Positions 31,984 through 40,438 of a stretch of 64,000 bases of DNA are shown here, piece by piece. Source of the stretch: DASXKD01 sp963734725 (GTDB lineage Bacteria; Actinomycetota; Actinomycetes; Streptosporangiales; Streptosporangiaceae). The notes under the pieces were generated by a model. It ran no database searches. It was given only the letters and a program-made list of their open reading frames with translations, and was not told the origin of the DNA. The number at the start of each line of letters is the position of its first letter. Position 1 is the stretch's first letter. The stretch is taken from NCBI GenBank assembly GCA_963734725.1, contig CAVTIX010000008.1:62001-126000 (forward strand). Reading direction: 5' to 3'. The position numbers and the translations under genes were made by a program.

Positions 31984-32030
31984 AATTGGTCCTATGTTGG
32001 TCATTGATTGATCCCTGGTTGGCACGTTAG
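31984..32030 (+). promoter_or_regulatory. Candidate promoter/operator of the GntR gene
   Basis: TTGGTC occurs at 31986 and 31997, followed by TCATTGATTGATC, in the only A/T-rich stretch nearby and directly upstream of the GntR-family gene. Direct half-sites of this kind could bind the regulator itself. No direct evidence. Confidence 0.35.
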
Positions 32031-32039
32031 CGTCTTGCC

Positions 32040-32795
32040 GTGGTGAGTGAGCAACTTGCGACCGGTCGGCTGGCGCCGGCGGAGCAGCCGCGCTACGTGT
32101 CGGTGGCCCGGGCGGTCCGCGATGCCATCGCCCAAGGCGTGCTGCCGGTGGGAGACAGATTGCCGGCCGAGCGCGAGCTATGCCGCAGGTTCGGCGTCAG
32201 CCGCGCGACCGTCCGGCGCGCGCTGGTCGAATTGGAGGCTCAGGGTCGCGTCAAGGCGGCCGGCACCCGCGGCTGGTTCGTGACCGCGCTAGTTGAGCCA
32301 AATGTGCTCATGGGCTTTACCGACTTGGCCGCCCATAGGGGCTTCGCGACAACCTCACGCGTACTCGCCAGTGTGGTGCGCGCGCCGAACCTCGACGAAG
32401 CAGAGGTGCTGCGGGCGCCACCTGGATCTGCCGTACTGGAACTCGAGCGGGTTCGGCTCATGGACGGCGTCCCGGTGGGCTGGCAGCGGGCGATTGCGGC
32501 GGCATGGCTCGCGCCGTCGCTGGCTGATCTGAGCTATGAGCATGCATCGCTGTTCCAGGGTTTTCGCGAGCACGACATCACACCGGCCCGTGCGGATTAT
32601 GGCGTGGCCGCCATTCCGGCCGACGCTCGTGCGTCGGAGCTGCTGCTGGTACCCCTCGGCACATGTTTGCTTCAGGTCAAAGCCGTCACGTCGGATCAGC
32701 ACGGCAGGCCAATCGAGATCTCGGAAGGCACGTTCCTTGGGGACAGGTACCGGTTCACCGCCTCCGTCGGCTCCGACATGACACCACAGCTGTGA
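32040..32795 (+). CDS. GntR-family transcriptional regulator with UTRA domain
   Basis: The N-terminal winged helix reads VARAVRDAIAQGVLPVGDRLPAERELCRRFGVSRATVRRALVELEAQGRV, the canonical GntR signature. The C-terminal part (about 85-245: VLELERVRLMDGVPVGWQRA, SEGTFLGDRYRF) is a UTRA ligand-binding domain of the HutC subfamily. It is likely a repressor that releases DNA on binding a small molecule. Its stop overlaps the next gene (TGATG), so it should regulate the bicupin/binding protein/dehydrogenase/ROK set downstream. Confidence 0.88.
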   Translation: MVSEQLATGRLAPAEQPRYVSVARAVRDAIAQGVLPVGDRLPAERELCRRFGVSRATVRRALVELEAQGRVKAAGTRGWFVTALVEPNVLMGFTDLAAHRGFATTSRVLASVVRAPNLDEAEVLRAPPGSAVLELERVRLMDGVPVGWQRAIAAAWLAPSLADLSYEHASLFQGFREHDITPARADYGVAAIPADARASELLLVPLGTCLLQVKAVTSDQHGRPIEISEGTFLGDRYRFTASVGSDMTPQL

Positions 32796-33682
32796 TGAGC
32801 GAGTACCGTCCATCACCGCGGCCGTCGTTCGATCACGCCACGGCGCTGCGAAGCGCCGAGGTGGCCCGGCACGTCTGGGGGGACGCAGAGTCCGGTGAGG
32901 TGCTCGATTGGATTTACGTCTCCAGTGGTCTGATCCACCAGATCGTCTTCGGTGTGCCAGTCGGGTCGTCGTTCCGGCACTCTGATGACTTCCGCACGAT
33001 CTTCGCAGCCGACGAGGTGCTGCATGTCCTGTGCGGCGCGATGGTTCTGGCGAATCCGGAGACGGGTGAAGCGCACCGGGTCGATACCGGTGAATCGGCG
33101 TTCTTCCGCCGCGACACCTGGCATCACGCCCATTCGGTAGGCACAGAGCCGCTGCGCGTCCTGGAGATGTTCGCCCCCCCTCCCGCGACGGGCTCATCCG
33201 GCTCGTACGCGCGAACCATAGACCTGCTCACAGACGTCCGGCTCGGCAATGACGAGCTGCTGGGGCGATTCACCCCGACCGATTTGTCAGCGCCTGCCCC
33301 TGACAGCATCCGCGTGCTCCGCACGGCCGACCACCGCTGGCGCCTTGAGGCCGGATACCCGGGGCCCGTTCCGCTGGGTCTGCTCGTGAGCACAGAACAT
33401 CTGACGGTCGCCGTGGCCGAGCTTTATCCCGGACAACGCGGCGACTGGCAGACCCGCGGCGGCGACGAGAGTGGTTACGTGCTGGACGGCGTCCTCGGAG
33501 TAAGGATCGGATCCGGCGGCGGCCGGGAATTTCTGGAGCTACATCCCGGCGATGGGTGGTACGTGCCGAAGGGGATAGCGCACAGCTATTTCGCGCCGCA
33601 GAGTGCCGCCAGCTTCATATTCGGAGTCGCGCCGCGCTTCCTTGCCGAGTCGGCCGGCTCTCCTGCCCCGGCAAGCGAGTGA
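32795..33682 (+). CDS. Bicupin (two-cupin-domain) protein
   Basis: Two cupin repeats are visible. The N-terminal one has VLHVLCGAMVLANPETGEAHRVDTGESAFFRRDTWHHAHSVG. The C-terminal one has SGYVLDGVLGVRIGSGGG and PGDGWYVPKGIAHSYF. HH/H motifs could bind a metal. Members of this broad superfamily include isomerases, dioxygenases and sugar-binding proteins, and the exact role is unknown. ATG 32795 is coupled to the GntR stop. Genes around it suggest sugar or sugar-acid metabolism. Confidence 0.7.
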   Translation: MSEYRPSPRPSFDHATALRSAEVARHVWGDAESGEVLDWIYVSSGLIHQIVFGVPVGSSFRHSDDFRTIFAADEVLHVLCGAMVLANPETGEAHRVDTGESAFFRRDTWHHAHSVGTEPLRVLEMFAPPPATGSSGSYARTIDLLTDVRLGNDELLGRFTPTDLSAPAPDSIRVLRTADHRWRLEAGYPGPVPLGLLVSTEHLTVAVAELYPGQRGDWQTRGGDESGYVLDGVLGVRIGSGGGREFLELHPGDGWYVPKGIAHSYFAPQSAASFIFGVAPRFLAESAGSPAPASE

Positions 33683-33689
33683 GGTCCCC

Positions 33690-35270
33690 ATGAGTGCAAT
33701 CCCGAACCCTCCCGATAGCTGGCCACCAAACCGAGTCAACATCGAGATCGACAGGCGTGCTGTGCTGAAGAGCCTGGCCGCGGCCGGCGCCCTGGCGGTC
33801 CCCGGGCTCGGCATCGCCGCATGCGGCGGATCCCCAGCGCCCAAGCCGGTCAGCTCTGCCCCCCAGGTCAAGAAGGGCGGAACCTTGCGCGTCGCGCTGA
33901 CCGGCGGTTCGAGCGCCGACAGCCTGGATGCGCAGTCCGCAATTACCACAGTCGACTTCGCGCGCATCTTCCAGCTGAATGAACCGCTGATCGGATTCGG
34001 GCCGGACGCGCGTCTCGTTCGGATCCTCGCAGAGGAACTAACGCCCTCCGCGGATGCGACCAGCTGGGTGGTTCGCGTGCGGCCCGGGGTCACCTTTCAC
34101 AACGGGAAGCCCTTGACCGCTGACGATGTGATGTACAGCCTGAAGCGCATCGTCAACCCGAAGGCGCCATTGCCGGGCGCTGCGCCCCTGGCCGCGGTCG
34201 ACACTGCGGGCATGAAGAAACTCGATTCGCGTACGGTGAAGATCCCCTGCCACACCCCATACGCGATTCTCGATCAGACGCTGGCGAACTACTATTACAA
34301 CATTGTCCCGGTCGGTTACGACCCCAAGGCACCTGTTGGCACCGGGCCCTTCAAATTTGCCAGCTTTACGCCAGGCCAGGAAAGCGTATTCGAACGTTAC
34401 GATGGCTATTGGCGAAGCGGCCAGCCCTACCTCGACAAGGTAGTAATAACTGACTTCGCGGACGAAGCCAGCCAGCTCAACGCGCTGACGTCCAAACAGG
34501 CAGATATGGTCAATCAGCTGTCGTCCGCTGGCGGCCGGACCCTGCAGGCGTCGGGTTCGAACGTTGTCATATCCAATGGCGGCGGGTGGGTGCCATTCAC
34601 CATGAGAGTAGACGTCCCCCCATTTAATGACGTGCGTGTTCGCCAGGCGATGCGCCTGCTTGCGAATCGACCGCAAATGCTCAATGCGGTCTTCGGTGGC
34701 CACGGGACCATTGGAAATGACGTGTTCTCCCGCTTCGATCCGTCCTACAACACCAGCCTGGCCCAGCGCCACTACGATCCGGCTCAGGCACGAGCGCTGC
34801 TGAAGGCGGCCGGACACGAGAATCTGCACGTTCAGCTCGTGTCGGCGCCTATCGCTCAAGGCGCATCCGGATCAGCGGAAGCTTTCGCCCAGCAGGCGAC
34901 GGCTGGTGGTGTTACGATCTCCTTGCGCCAGGTCACAGTCACCCAATTCTACGGGCCCCAGTACCTGAAATGGGCATTCGCCCAAGACTTTTCCTTCTAC
35001 CAGTATTACCTGCCATCGGTGGCCCAGTTCTTCGTCCCATCAGGGCCTTACAATGAGTGCCACTACAACAATCCGCGCTATACATCCCTGTTCAATCAGG
35101 CGCTGAAGATCGTCGACCCGGTCAAGCGCTTCCCGGTGATCCACGAAATGCAGCAGATCGACTATTCTGACGGCGGGTATATCATCCCGCTGTTCCCGCC
35201 GGTCATCGACGGTGTGGGCGCCAATGTGCACGGGGTGCATCCGACAAGGACCGGGGCGCCGCTTGAATAA
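33690..35270 (+). CDS. ABC transporter substrate-binding protein, family 5 (dipeptide/oligosaccharide type)
   Basis: The signal region has a twin arginine (IDRRAVLKSLAAAGALAV) and a lipobox-like GIAACGGS, so it is probably a Tat-exported lipoprotein. The body has GGTLRVAL, DSLDAQ, WVVRVRPGVTFHNGKPLTADDVMYSLKRI and PVGTGPFKF, the SBP_bac_5 signatures, and a length of 526. No permease or ATPase gene follows, so it must use a transporter encoded elsewhere or act as a sensor. G+C is visibly lower than in neighbours (35 of 60 bases in 34921-34980). Confidence 0.85.
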   Translation: MSAIPNPPDSWPPNRVNIEIDRRAVLKSLAAAGALAVPGLGIAACGGSPAPKPVSSAPQVKKGGTLRVALTGGSSADSLDAQSAITTVDFARIFQLNEPLIGFGPDARLVRILAEELTPSADATSWVVRVRPGVTFHNGKPLTADDVMYSLKRIVNPKAPLPGAAPLAAVDTAGMKKLDSRTVKIPCHTPYAILDQTLANYYYNIVPVGYDPKAPVGTGPFKFASFTPGQESVFERYDGYWRSGQPYLDKVVITDFADEASQLNALTSKQADMVNQLSSAGGRTLQASGSNVVISNGGGWVPFTMRVDVPPFNDVRVRQAMRLLANRPQMLNAVFGGHGTIGNDVFSRFDPSYNTSLAQRHYDPAQARALLKAAGHENLHVQLVSAPIAQGASGSAEAFAQQATAGGVTISLRQVTVTQFYGPQYLKWAFAQDFSFYQYYLPSVAQFFVPSGPYNECHYNNPRYTSLFNQALKIVDPVKRFPVIHEMQQIDYSDGGYIIPLFPPVIDGVGANVHGVHPTRTGAPLE

Positions 35271-35288
35271 CTACGACTGGAGGACGGT

Positions 35289-36425
35289 CTGGATCGGGTA
35301 GCGACCAGCCCGGCGACGTCGCGGGTCACGGTGGGCGTTATCGGCGGTGGCAGCGCCGCCCGCGCGTATTTGCGCACCCTGGACTCGCTCGTCGCCAGCG
35401 GTTACGCCGCGGCCGGACCCGTTTGCGTGCGGCGGGCCGAGGCCTGGGGCCAGTTCCTCCGCGCACGGCCGGACGCACACCTGGTGACGGATGCCGCCGA
35501 TGTGCTCGGCGCCGATGTCGACCTTGTCGTCATCACCACTCCGCCGGACAGCCATGCCGACCTGACTCGTCGTGCCCTCGAGCGGGACAAGCATGTCGTG
35601 GTCGAGAAGCCGTTGACGTTCGACACCGACAGTGCCCGCCGTCTTGCAGAATCGGCACGCGTTCGTGGCAGGTTGCTGATCGTAGCGCCGTTCGTCCAGA
35701 TGTCGCCGGCCATGCGGCTCTTGTGGACCCTGGTCACCTCGGGCGTCGCCGGGCAGGTCCATTCGGCCAGGGCCATGTACGGCAACGCCGGCTCCACCTG
35801 GGCGCCGTGGTATCACACCAGCCAGGTCGGTCCCCTCGGTGACCTCGCTATCTACAACATCAAAACGCTCACGGCGCTGTTGGGCCCCGTGGCCGAAGCG
35901 CGCATGCTGCAGCACACCTCGGGTATCGTCCGCGAGTTCGATGGCACGCCACTGGCCGACGTTGACCCTGACGTCAGCCACCTCATCATGCGGCACCGCA
36001 GCGGCGCTCTGTCCACGATCATGGCCAGCCACGCGGTCTGGGCGTACCGCAGGACCGCGGTCGAGTTGTACGGGTCTGAGGGAACCGCCAACCTGCTCGG
36101 GGACGACTGGGATCCCACTGGCATCGAGGTGTTCCGGGCCGACTGGGGTCATTGGCGCAGCTACGCCAGTCCAGATCGAACCTGGAACTGGACTGACGGC
36201 CTTCGCGGGGCGGTGCTGGCACTAGCCACGGGAAGCTCGCCCGCCGTCGACCTCGAGCATGACATTCACATCGTCGATGTCCTGGGCGCCGCGGTCCGAT
36301 CGGCGGCAGGATACGGCCGGCCCGTTCCGGTCTCCAGTGAGTTCGGCCCCCTGGACCTCACTTACGACTTCGACCCTGCCGCTGCTGTGATCCACGACCA
36401 CACTCGCCCCTGGCGGGAGCAATAA
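35289..36425 (+). CDS. Gfo/Idh/MocA-family NAD(P)-dependent oxidoreductase
   Basis: VTVGVIGGGSAARAYLRTLDS is the Rossmann loop. DLVVITTPPDSHADLTRRALERDKHVVVEKPL carries the EKP motif, and the rest is the usual C-terminal beta-sheet domain with GGPLGDLAIYNI-like DxxxH-type positions. Such enzymes oxidise or reduce sugars, inositols or their acids. GTG 35331 is the only standard start but would cut into the first strand. GGAGGA at 35279-35284 instead points to a CTG start at 35289. I give the longer form with moderate confidence. Confidence 0.78.
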   Translation: MDRVATSPATSRVTVGVIGGGSAARAYLRTLDSLVASGYAAAGPVCVRRAEAWGQFLRARPDAHLVTDAADVLGADVDLVVITTPPDSHADLTRRALERDKHVVVEKPLTFDTDSARRLAESARVRGRLLIVAPFVQMSPAMRLLWTLVTSGVAGQVHSARAMYGNAGSTWAPWYHTSQVGPLGDLAIYNIKTLTALLGPVAEARMLQHTSGIVREFDGTPLADVDPDVSHLIMRHRSGALSTIMASHAVWAYRRTAVELYGSEGTANLLGDDWDPTGIEVFRADWGHWRSYASPDRTWNWTDGLRGAVLALATGSSPAVDLEHDIHIVDVLGAAVRSAAGYGRPVPVSSEFGPLDLTYDFDPAAAVIHDHTRPWREQ

Positions 36426-36437
36426 GGCGGTCCGCTC

Positions 36438-37355
36438 ATGAGCCGAACTGAGCCAAGGCGCGTATCCGTCGGCATCGACATCGGCGGCACCAAGACGGCT
36501 GTCCTGGCTGTCACGCTGCCGGGCGTTGATGTGCTGTTCCGTGAGGCCTTTCCGACTCAAGCCACGCTCGGAGCGGCCCATCTGCGCGGCAAGCTCACCG
36601 CGATTTTGGCCCGCCTGCGTTCCGAGCTGGGCCTGCACGCGCGCTTTCCTGTCGGTGTCAGCGTGCCGGAGCTTGTCGATCTTGACGGGTTGGTCGCCAC
36701 TGACGTGGTCGTGCCAGGGCTCACCGGTGACCTCAAGGAGTGGGTCGAGATCGGCGTCGAGTGCGTCGAGTCCGACGTCCGGGCTGCCGCCCATGCGGAG
36801 GCCCGGGTCGGCGCCGGCCGAGGATTCCCGTCGTTCGGCTACATGTCGATCGGAACCGGAATCAGCTCAACGTTCGTTCTGGGCGGCGTCGCCTGGCCGG
36901 GCGCGCATGGCGCGGCGATCCTTCTGGGCAGCGGGCCCTTCGGCCCGAAGCTGAGCCCAGACGGCCGCCCGTACCCCCTCGAAGAGCTCGCCTCAGGACC
37001 GGCGATGGTGGCGGCGTACCGTGCCCTCGGCGGACGAGCCAGGACGGCGCAAGAGGTCCTCGATCGCTGCGACTCCGATCCGCTCGCGGCCCAGGCCGTC
37101 GCCGACGCCGGATCCGCCGCCGGCCAGGGCGTCGCCCTTTTCGTCAACGTGCTAGACCCGCACGCCCTGATTGTCGGCGGGGGCCTCGGCTGCGTCGGCG
37201 GGCCTTACTGGCAATGCCTCGAGGCAGCAGCCCGCGCGCAGATCTGGGCCATCGCAGCCCGCCGCATCCCGCTGCTGCGCTCCGGCCTCGGCCCGGACGC
37301 AGCCGCGATCGGCGCCGCGCTTAAAGCAGACGCTGCTCCAGCGAAGCCAAGTTAG
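36438..37355 (+). CDS. ROK-family sugar kinase-like protein
   Basis: VSVGIDIGGTKTAVLAV is the N-terminal phosphate loop, SIGTGISSTFVLGGVAWPGAHGAA and VDPHALIVGGGLG are further ROK features. The 305-residue length is normal. The zinc-binding CxCGxxGCxE motif, expected before the LASG segment, is absent (DGRPYPLEELASGPA instead), so this is either a kinase of a zinc-free branch or a protein that has changed role. It ends the GntR-led gene set. Confidence 0.78.
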   Translation: MSRTEPRRVSVGIDIGGTKTAVLAVTLPGVDVLFREAFPTQATLGAAHLRGKLTAILARLRSELGLHARFPVGVSVPELVDLDGLVATDVVVPGLTGDLKEWVEIGVECVESDVRAAAHAEARVGAGRGFPSFGYMSIGTGISSTFVLGGVAWPGAHGAAILLGSGPFGPKLSPDGRPYPLEELASGPAMVAAYRALGGRARTAQEVLDRCDSDPLAAQAVADAGSAAGQGVALFVNVLDPHALIVGGGLGCVGGPYWQCLEAAARAQIWAIAARRIPLLRSGLGPDAAAIGAALKADAAPAKPS

Positions 37356-37367
37356 GGAATACGCCCG

Positions 37368-37868
37368 ATGTGCCGCCCGGCTGGGCCGGGCTTTCCTGTA
37401 CCAATGACCTACCCGGATATCCGCGCCGTGCTGGGGCGCGAACGACAGAAAACACTGCTGGCCGACGGCAGCATGGGCGCGGGCGTGGGCGCCGCTGTGA
37501 GCTGGCTGTCGTTTCCACGGATCATCGATATTCCGTTCAAGACATGCGTGGCCGCGCTGGAAAGCTGGCAGCGCACGGGACAGGGCGGCGAACTGCACAT
37601 CGGCCAGAGCCTGTTGCGCTGGCCGATCGAGCTCGATCACGACCGCTGTGCCTGCCGGCTCGGGGTTGGCCTGGCCCGGGGGCCGCTGCGCCCGCCGCGT
37701 CGCATGCGGCTGGACATCAGCTGCTGGTCGCCCTCATCGTCAAGGACTGTTCTTGAACTCATCCCAAGCCAGCGGGTCCGGGCCACCGCGGCCTATTTCC
37801 GATCCGGCCACCTCCTGCTGGACTCGCTGACCCACTCCCTGCTGCGGCACGCCGGCGCAGCAATCTGA
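37368..37868 (+). CDS. Protein of unknown function
   Basis: The frame encodes up to 166 residues from ATG 37368, or 154 from the better-looking ATG 37404 (MTYPDIRAVLGRERQ). I do not recognise a domain. Conserved-looking parts are FPRIIDIPFKTCVAALESWQ, then a C-terminal RMRLDISCWSPSSSRTVLELIPSQRVRATAAYFRSGHLLLDSL, which recalls short actinobacterial proteins of unknown role. No signal peptide or membrane segment. Confidence 0.5.
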   Translation: MCRPAGPGFPVPMTYPDIRAVLGRERQKTLLADGSMGAGVGAAVSWLSFPRIIDIPFKTCVAALESWQRTGQGGELHIGQSLLRWPIELDHDRCACRLGVGLARGPLRPPRRMRLDISCWSPSSSRTVLELIPSQRVRATAAYFRSGHLLLDSLTHSLLRHAGAAI

Positions 37869-37889
37869 CTCAGAGAACCTCTCCGTGGG

Positions 37890-38738
37890 TCAGGCGGCGG
37901 TCCAGGCTTCGCTGTGCTCCCACAGCGCCCTGGCCAGTTCCGGGGTGGCGACCGCGCTGGCCGCCCGCTCGCGGCAGTCCTCGTAGAAACGGCCGCTCAC
38001 CCCGGCCAGCTCCGGCGCGGTGGCGCAGTACAGCGAGGTTGCCGCGCCCTGCTCGGTGGACAGCATCCGCAGCTTCATCAGCGCGCGGACCGGCCAGGGA
38101 ATCCGCCGCCAGATGTCCGAGGCGACCACCCCGGGGTGCAGCGCGTAGGTGGTGATGCCGCGCCCCGCCGCGCGCCGGGCGAGTTCCTGGCTGAACAGCA
38201 CGTTGCCCAGCTTGGAGACCGCGTACTCGCGCAGCCCGGTCCGGGAGGCCGTCGGCCGGCGCACCGCCTCGAAGTCGATCCCCGGGGCCTGGTAGTGCGC
38301 GTCGCTGGACACGGTGACCACCCGGGCCGGCGCGCTGGCGGCCAGGCGGTCGAGCAGCGCGGCGGTCAGCGCGAAGTGACCGAGGTGGTTGATCCCGAAC
38401 GTCAGCTCGAAGCCGTCCTTGCTCAGGCCCCGCGCCCCGCCGACGCCGGCGTTGTTGATCAGCACGTGCAGCGGTTCGCCGCGTGCCAGGAACTCATCCG
38501 CGCAGGCGCGGACGGAGGCCAGGTCCGCCAGGTCCAGGGGGAGGAACGCGACCGCGTCGTTCCCGGTCCCGGCCGAGATGCCCGTGACCGCGGCACGGCC
38601 CTTCTCCGCCGAGCGGCAGGCCACGAATACCCGGCCGCCGCGCTTGGCCAGGCCGGTGGCCGTGGCCAGGCCGATCCCGGTGTTGCCGCCGGTGATCAGG
38701 AAAGTACGCCCGGACAGCTCGCCGGAGTTCGCCGACAT
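37890..38738 (-). CDS. Short-chain dehydrogenase/reductase
   Basis: FLITGGNTGIGLATATGLAKRG is the NAD(P) loop (TGxxxGIG), followed by VLINNAGVGG, VTVSSDAHY (Ser) and the catalytic YAVSK. The 282-residue length and the C-terminal HPGVVASDIWRRIPWP match the retinol-dehydrogenase-like branch common in actinobacteria. Substrate is unknown. It is convergent with the preceding small gene. Confidence 0.87.
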   Translation of the reverse strand: MSANSGELSGRTFLITGGNTGIGLATATGLAKRGGRVFVACRSAEKGRAAVTGISAGTGNDAVAFLPLDLADLASVRACADEFLARGEPLHVLINNAGVGGARGLSKDGFELTFGINHLGHFALTAALLDRLAASAPARVVTVSSDAHYQAPGIDFEAVRRPTASRTGLREYAVSKLGNVLFSQELARRAAGRGITTYALHPGVVASDIWRRIPWPVRALMKLRMLSTEQGAATSLYCATAPELAGVSGRFYEDCRERAASAVATPELARALWEHSEAWTAA

Positions 38739-38910
38739 GTTGAACTTTGTACCGCATGCGGATGCGCCGGCGGCACGAGGCCCGCCCGGAACGGCCGCCC
38801 CTCATTGGCCCCGGGCGCGGTGTCAGCGAGAGCGCGAGGTGGCTGGTGTCGCGTTATGCTCGCCAAATAGAGCAAGCGGGCACTGCCCGGACATTTTGCA
38901 GGAGGGCCGG

Positions 38911-39744
38911 GTGCGGATCGCAGGTGCAAGACAGCACGGCGAGCCGGCGGGCGCCGGTGCGGCGACCGGGACCGCCGAGCAGCCGCCACCCGATGCCAGT
39001 GCGCGCCGGTCCGGACGCCGCCGCCGGATGTGGATCACCCTGAGCGTGGTCGCCGTGCTGCTGATCGGCGTGAACGCCTACGCGGCGTATGTGCTCGTCG
39101 GCCAGCGCAACGCGAATGCCGGTGCCAACCTGCGGCCGTCGGGCATCCCGGGGAACATCTCCACCAGCACCGCCAACCTGATGCAGCTCTCCCCGGTCCC
39201 CGGGGTCCGGGCGCCGGGATTCCGGCTCACCGACCAGCACGGCCACACGATGACGCTGGCCAGCCTGCGCGGCAAGGTCGTGGTGCTGGAGTTCATGGAC
39301 CCGCACTGCACCGACATTTGCCCGATCGTGTCGCAGGAGTTCGTCAACGCTTACCATCAGCTCGGAGCGCAGGCCAGCAAGGTCGTGTTCGTGGCCATCA
39401 ACGTGAACCAGTACCACGCGACGGTCCAGAACATGGCGGCGTACTCCACCGCGCACCGGCTGAACATCATACCGAGCTGGCATTTCTTCACCGGGCCGGT
39501 GCCCGCCCTGCGGACCGTGTGGCGCAACTACAACATCGCGGTCGAGGCGCCCAGCCCGAACGCCGACATCATCCACACCTCGGTGGTGTATTTCATCGAC
39601 GCCAAGGGCACGGAGCGCTTCCTCGCGTCGCCGATGGTGGACCACACGGCTGGCGGGACCGCGTACCTCCCGCTGGCGCAGATCTCCGACTGGGCCAGCG
39701 GGATCGCGCGGCTCGCGGACGATCTGGCCCGCCCCGCGCGCTGA
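38911..39744 (+). CDS. Membrane-anchored SCO1/SenC-like thioredoxin-fold protein
   Basis: The GTG at 38911 follows GGAGGG closely. After a 50-residue basic cytoplasmic part comes one membrane segment (MWITLSVVAVLLIGVNAYAAYVLV) and then an extracellular domain with FRLTDQHGHTMTLASLRGKVVVLEFMDPHCTDICPIV. The CxxxC pair plus a later His in IIHTSVVYFID match SCO1/SenC copper-binding redox proteins that help assemble cytochrome oxidase. The copper role is inferred from those three ligands. Confidence 0.82.
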   Translation: MRIAGARQHGEPAGAGAATGTAEQPPPDASARRSGRRRRMWITLSVVAVLLIGVNAYAAYVLVGQRNANAGANLRPSGIPGNISTSTANLMQLSPVPGVRAPGFRLTDQHGHTMTLASLRGKVVVLEFMDPHCTDICPIVSQEFVNAYHQLGAQASKVVFVAINVNQYHATVQNMAAYSTAHRLNIIPSWHFFTGPVPALRTVWRNYNIAVEAPSPNADIIHTSVVYFIDAKGTERFLASPMVDHTAGGTAYLPLAQISDWASGIARLADDLARPAR

Positions 39745-39863
39745 CTTCCGCTCGCGCTCTACCCCGGGCCGCCGACTCCCGCCCCGCCCGCTGACGCCTC
39801 GTCCGCTTCACCCGCGCCGCCCAGTTTCCGCGCGCTGATTTCCGCTCGCGCTTTATCCCACGT
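39743..39863. repeat. Diverged direct repeat downstream of the SCO1-like gene
   Basis: GCTGA(C/T)TTCCGCTCGCGCT followed by (C/T)TA(C/T)CCC occurs at about 39741 and 39835, 94 bp apart, each followed by CGCTCCCGC or CGACTCCCGC-like C-rich sequence. The 39745-40000 interval has no gene I can support. Confidence 0.4.
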
Positions 39864-39970
39864 CGTTCGCTCCCGCCGGGCATCGCTCTACCAACGCGAC
39901 CCACTCCCGCCGACAGCCACAGCGCCAACAGTTGTCCGGCTGGGCCGCACCGGGCTCGCGCAAATTTGTA

Positions 39971-39997
39971 AGCTAAGACTTATCAGTTTAGACTGAT
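39971..39997. promoter_or_regulatory. Candidate MarR operator
   Basis: TAAGACTTA (39974-39982) and ATCAGTTTAGACTGAT (39982-39997) are adjoining palindromes in an A/T-rich patch that ends 3 nt before the marR start. Position and symmetry are those of an autoregulatory site overlapping the promoter. Confidence 0.55.
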
Positions 39998-40000
39998 GGA

Positions 40001-40438
40001 ATGGCTGGGGATCCGGATGTCAGGGAGATCGCTGCGGCGCTGCGGGTGAGCATCGGCCTGGTTGTGCGGCGCCTGCGCCAGGTGCGCCCGGAGGGCGAAC
40101 TCTCGCTGCCGGAAAGCACGGCCCTGGCCCGGCTGGATCGCATTGGCCCGGCCACCCCGGGCACGCTCGCCAAGATGGAGCAGATCAGCCCGCAGTCGAT
40201 GGGCACGACACTTGGAGCGCTCGAGGCCCGAGGCCTGATCGAGCGGCACGCGGACCCGGCCGACGGCAGGCGGGTCGTCCTGTCGGTCACCGAAGCCGGC
40301 CTCGAAGTGCTGCGGCACAAGCGGGGCGTGCGGACCGGGCAACTGGCTGAGGCCCTGTCCACCGGGTTCACACCGGCGGAACTTAGGCAACTCATGGCGG
40401 TCGCGCCACTGCTCGAGCGACTGGCGCAGCGCCTCTGA
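40001..40438 (+). CDS. MarR-family transcriptional regulator
   Basis: The 145-residue winged-helix protein has LSLPESTALARLDRIGPATPGTLAKMEQISPQSMGTTLGALEARGLIERHADPADGRRVVLSVTEAG, the MarR DNA-binding region and wing. Its stop overlaps the start of an MFS efflux gene (TGATG), the classical MarR-efflux pairing, so it probably represses its own operon until a toxic ligand binds. Palindromes just upstream fit autoregulation. Confidence 0.9.
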   Translation: MAGDPDVREIAAALRVSIGLVVRRLRQVRPEGELSLPESTALARLDRIGPATPGTLAKMEQISPQSMGTTLGALEARGLIERHADPADGRRVVLSVTEAGLEVLRHKRGVRTGQLAEALSTGFTPAELRQLMAVAPLLERLAQRL

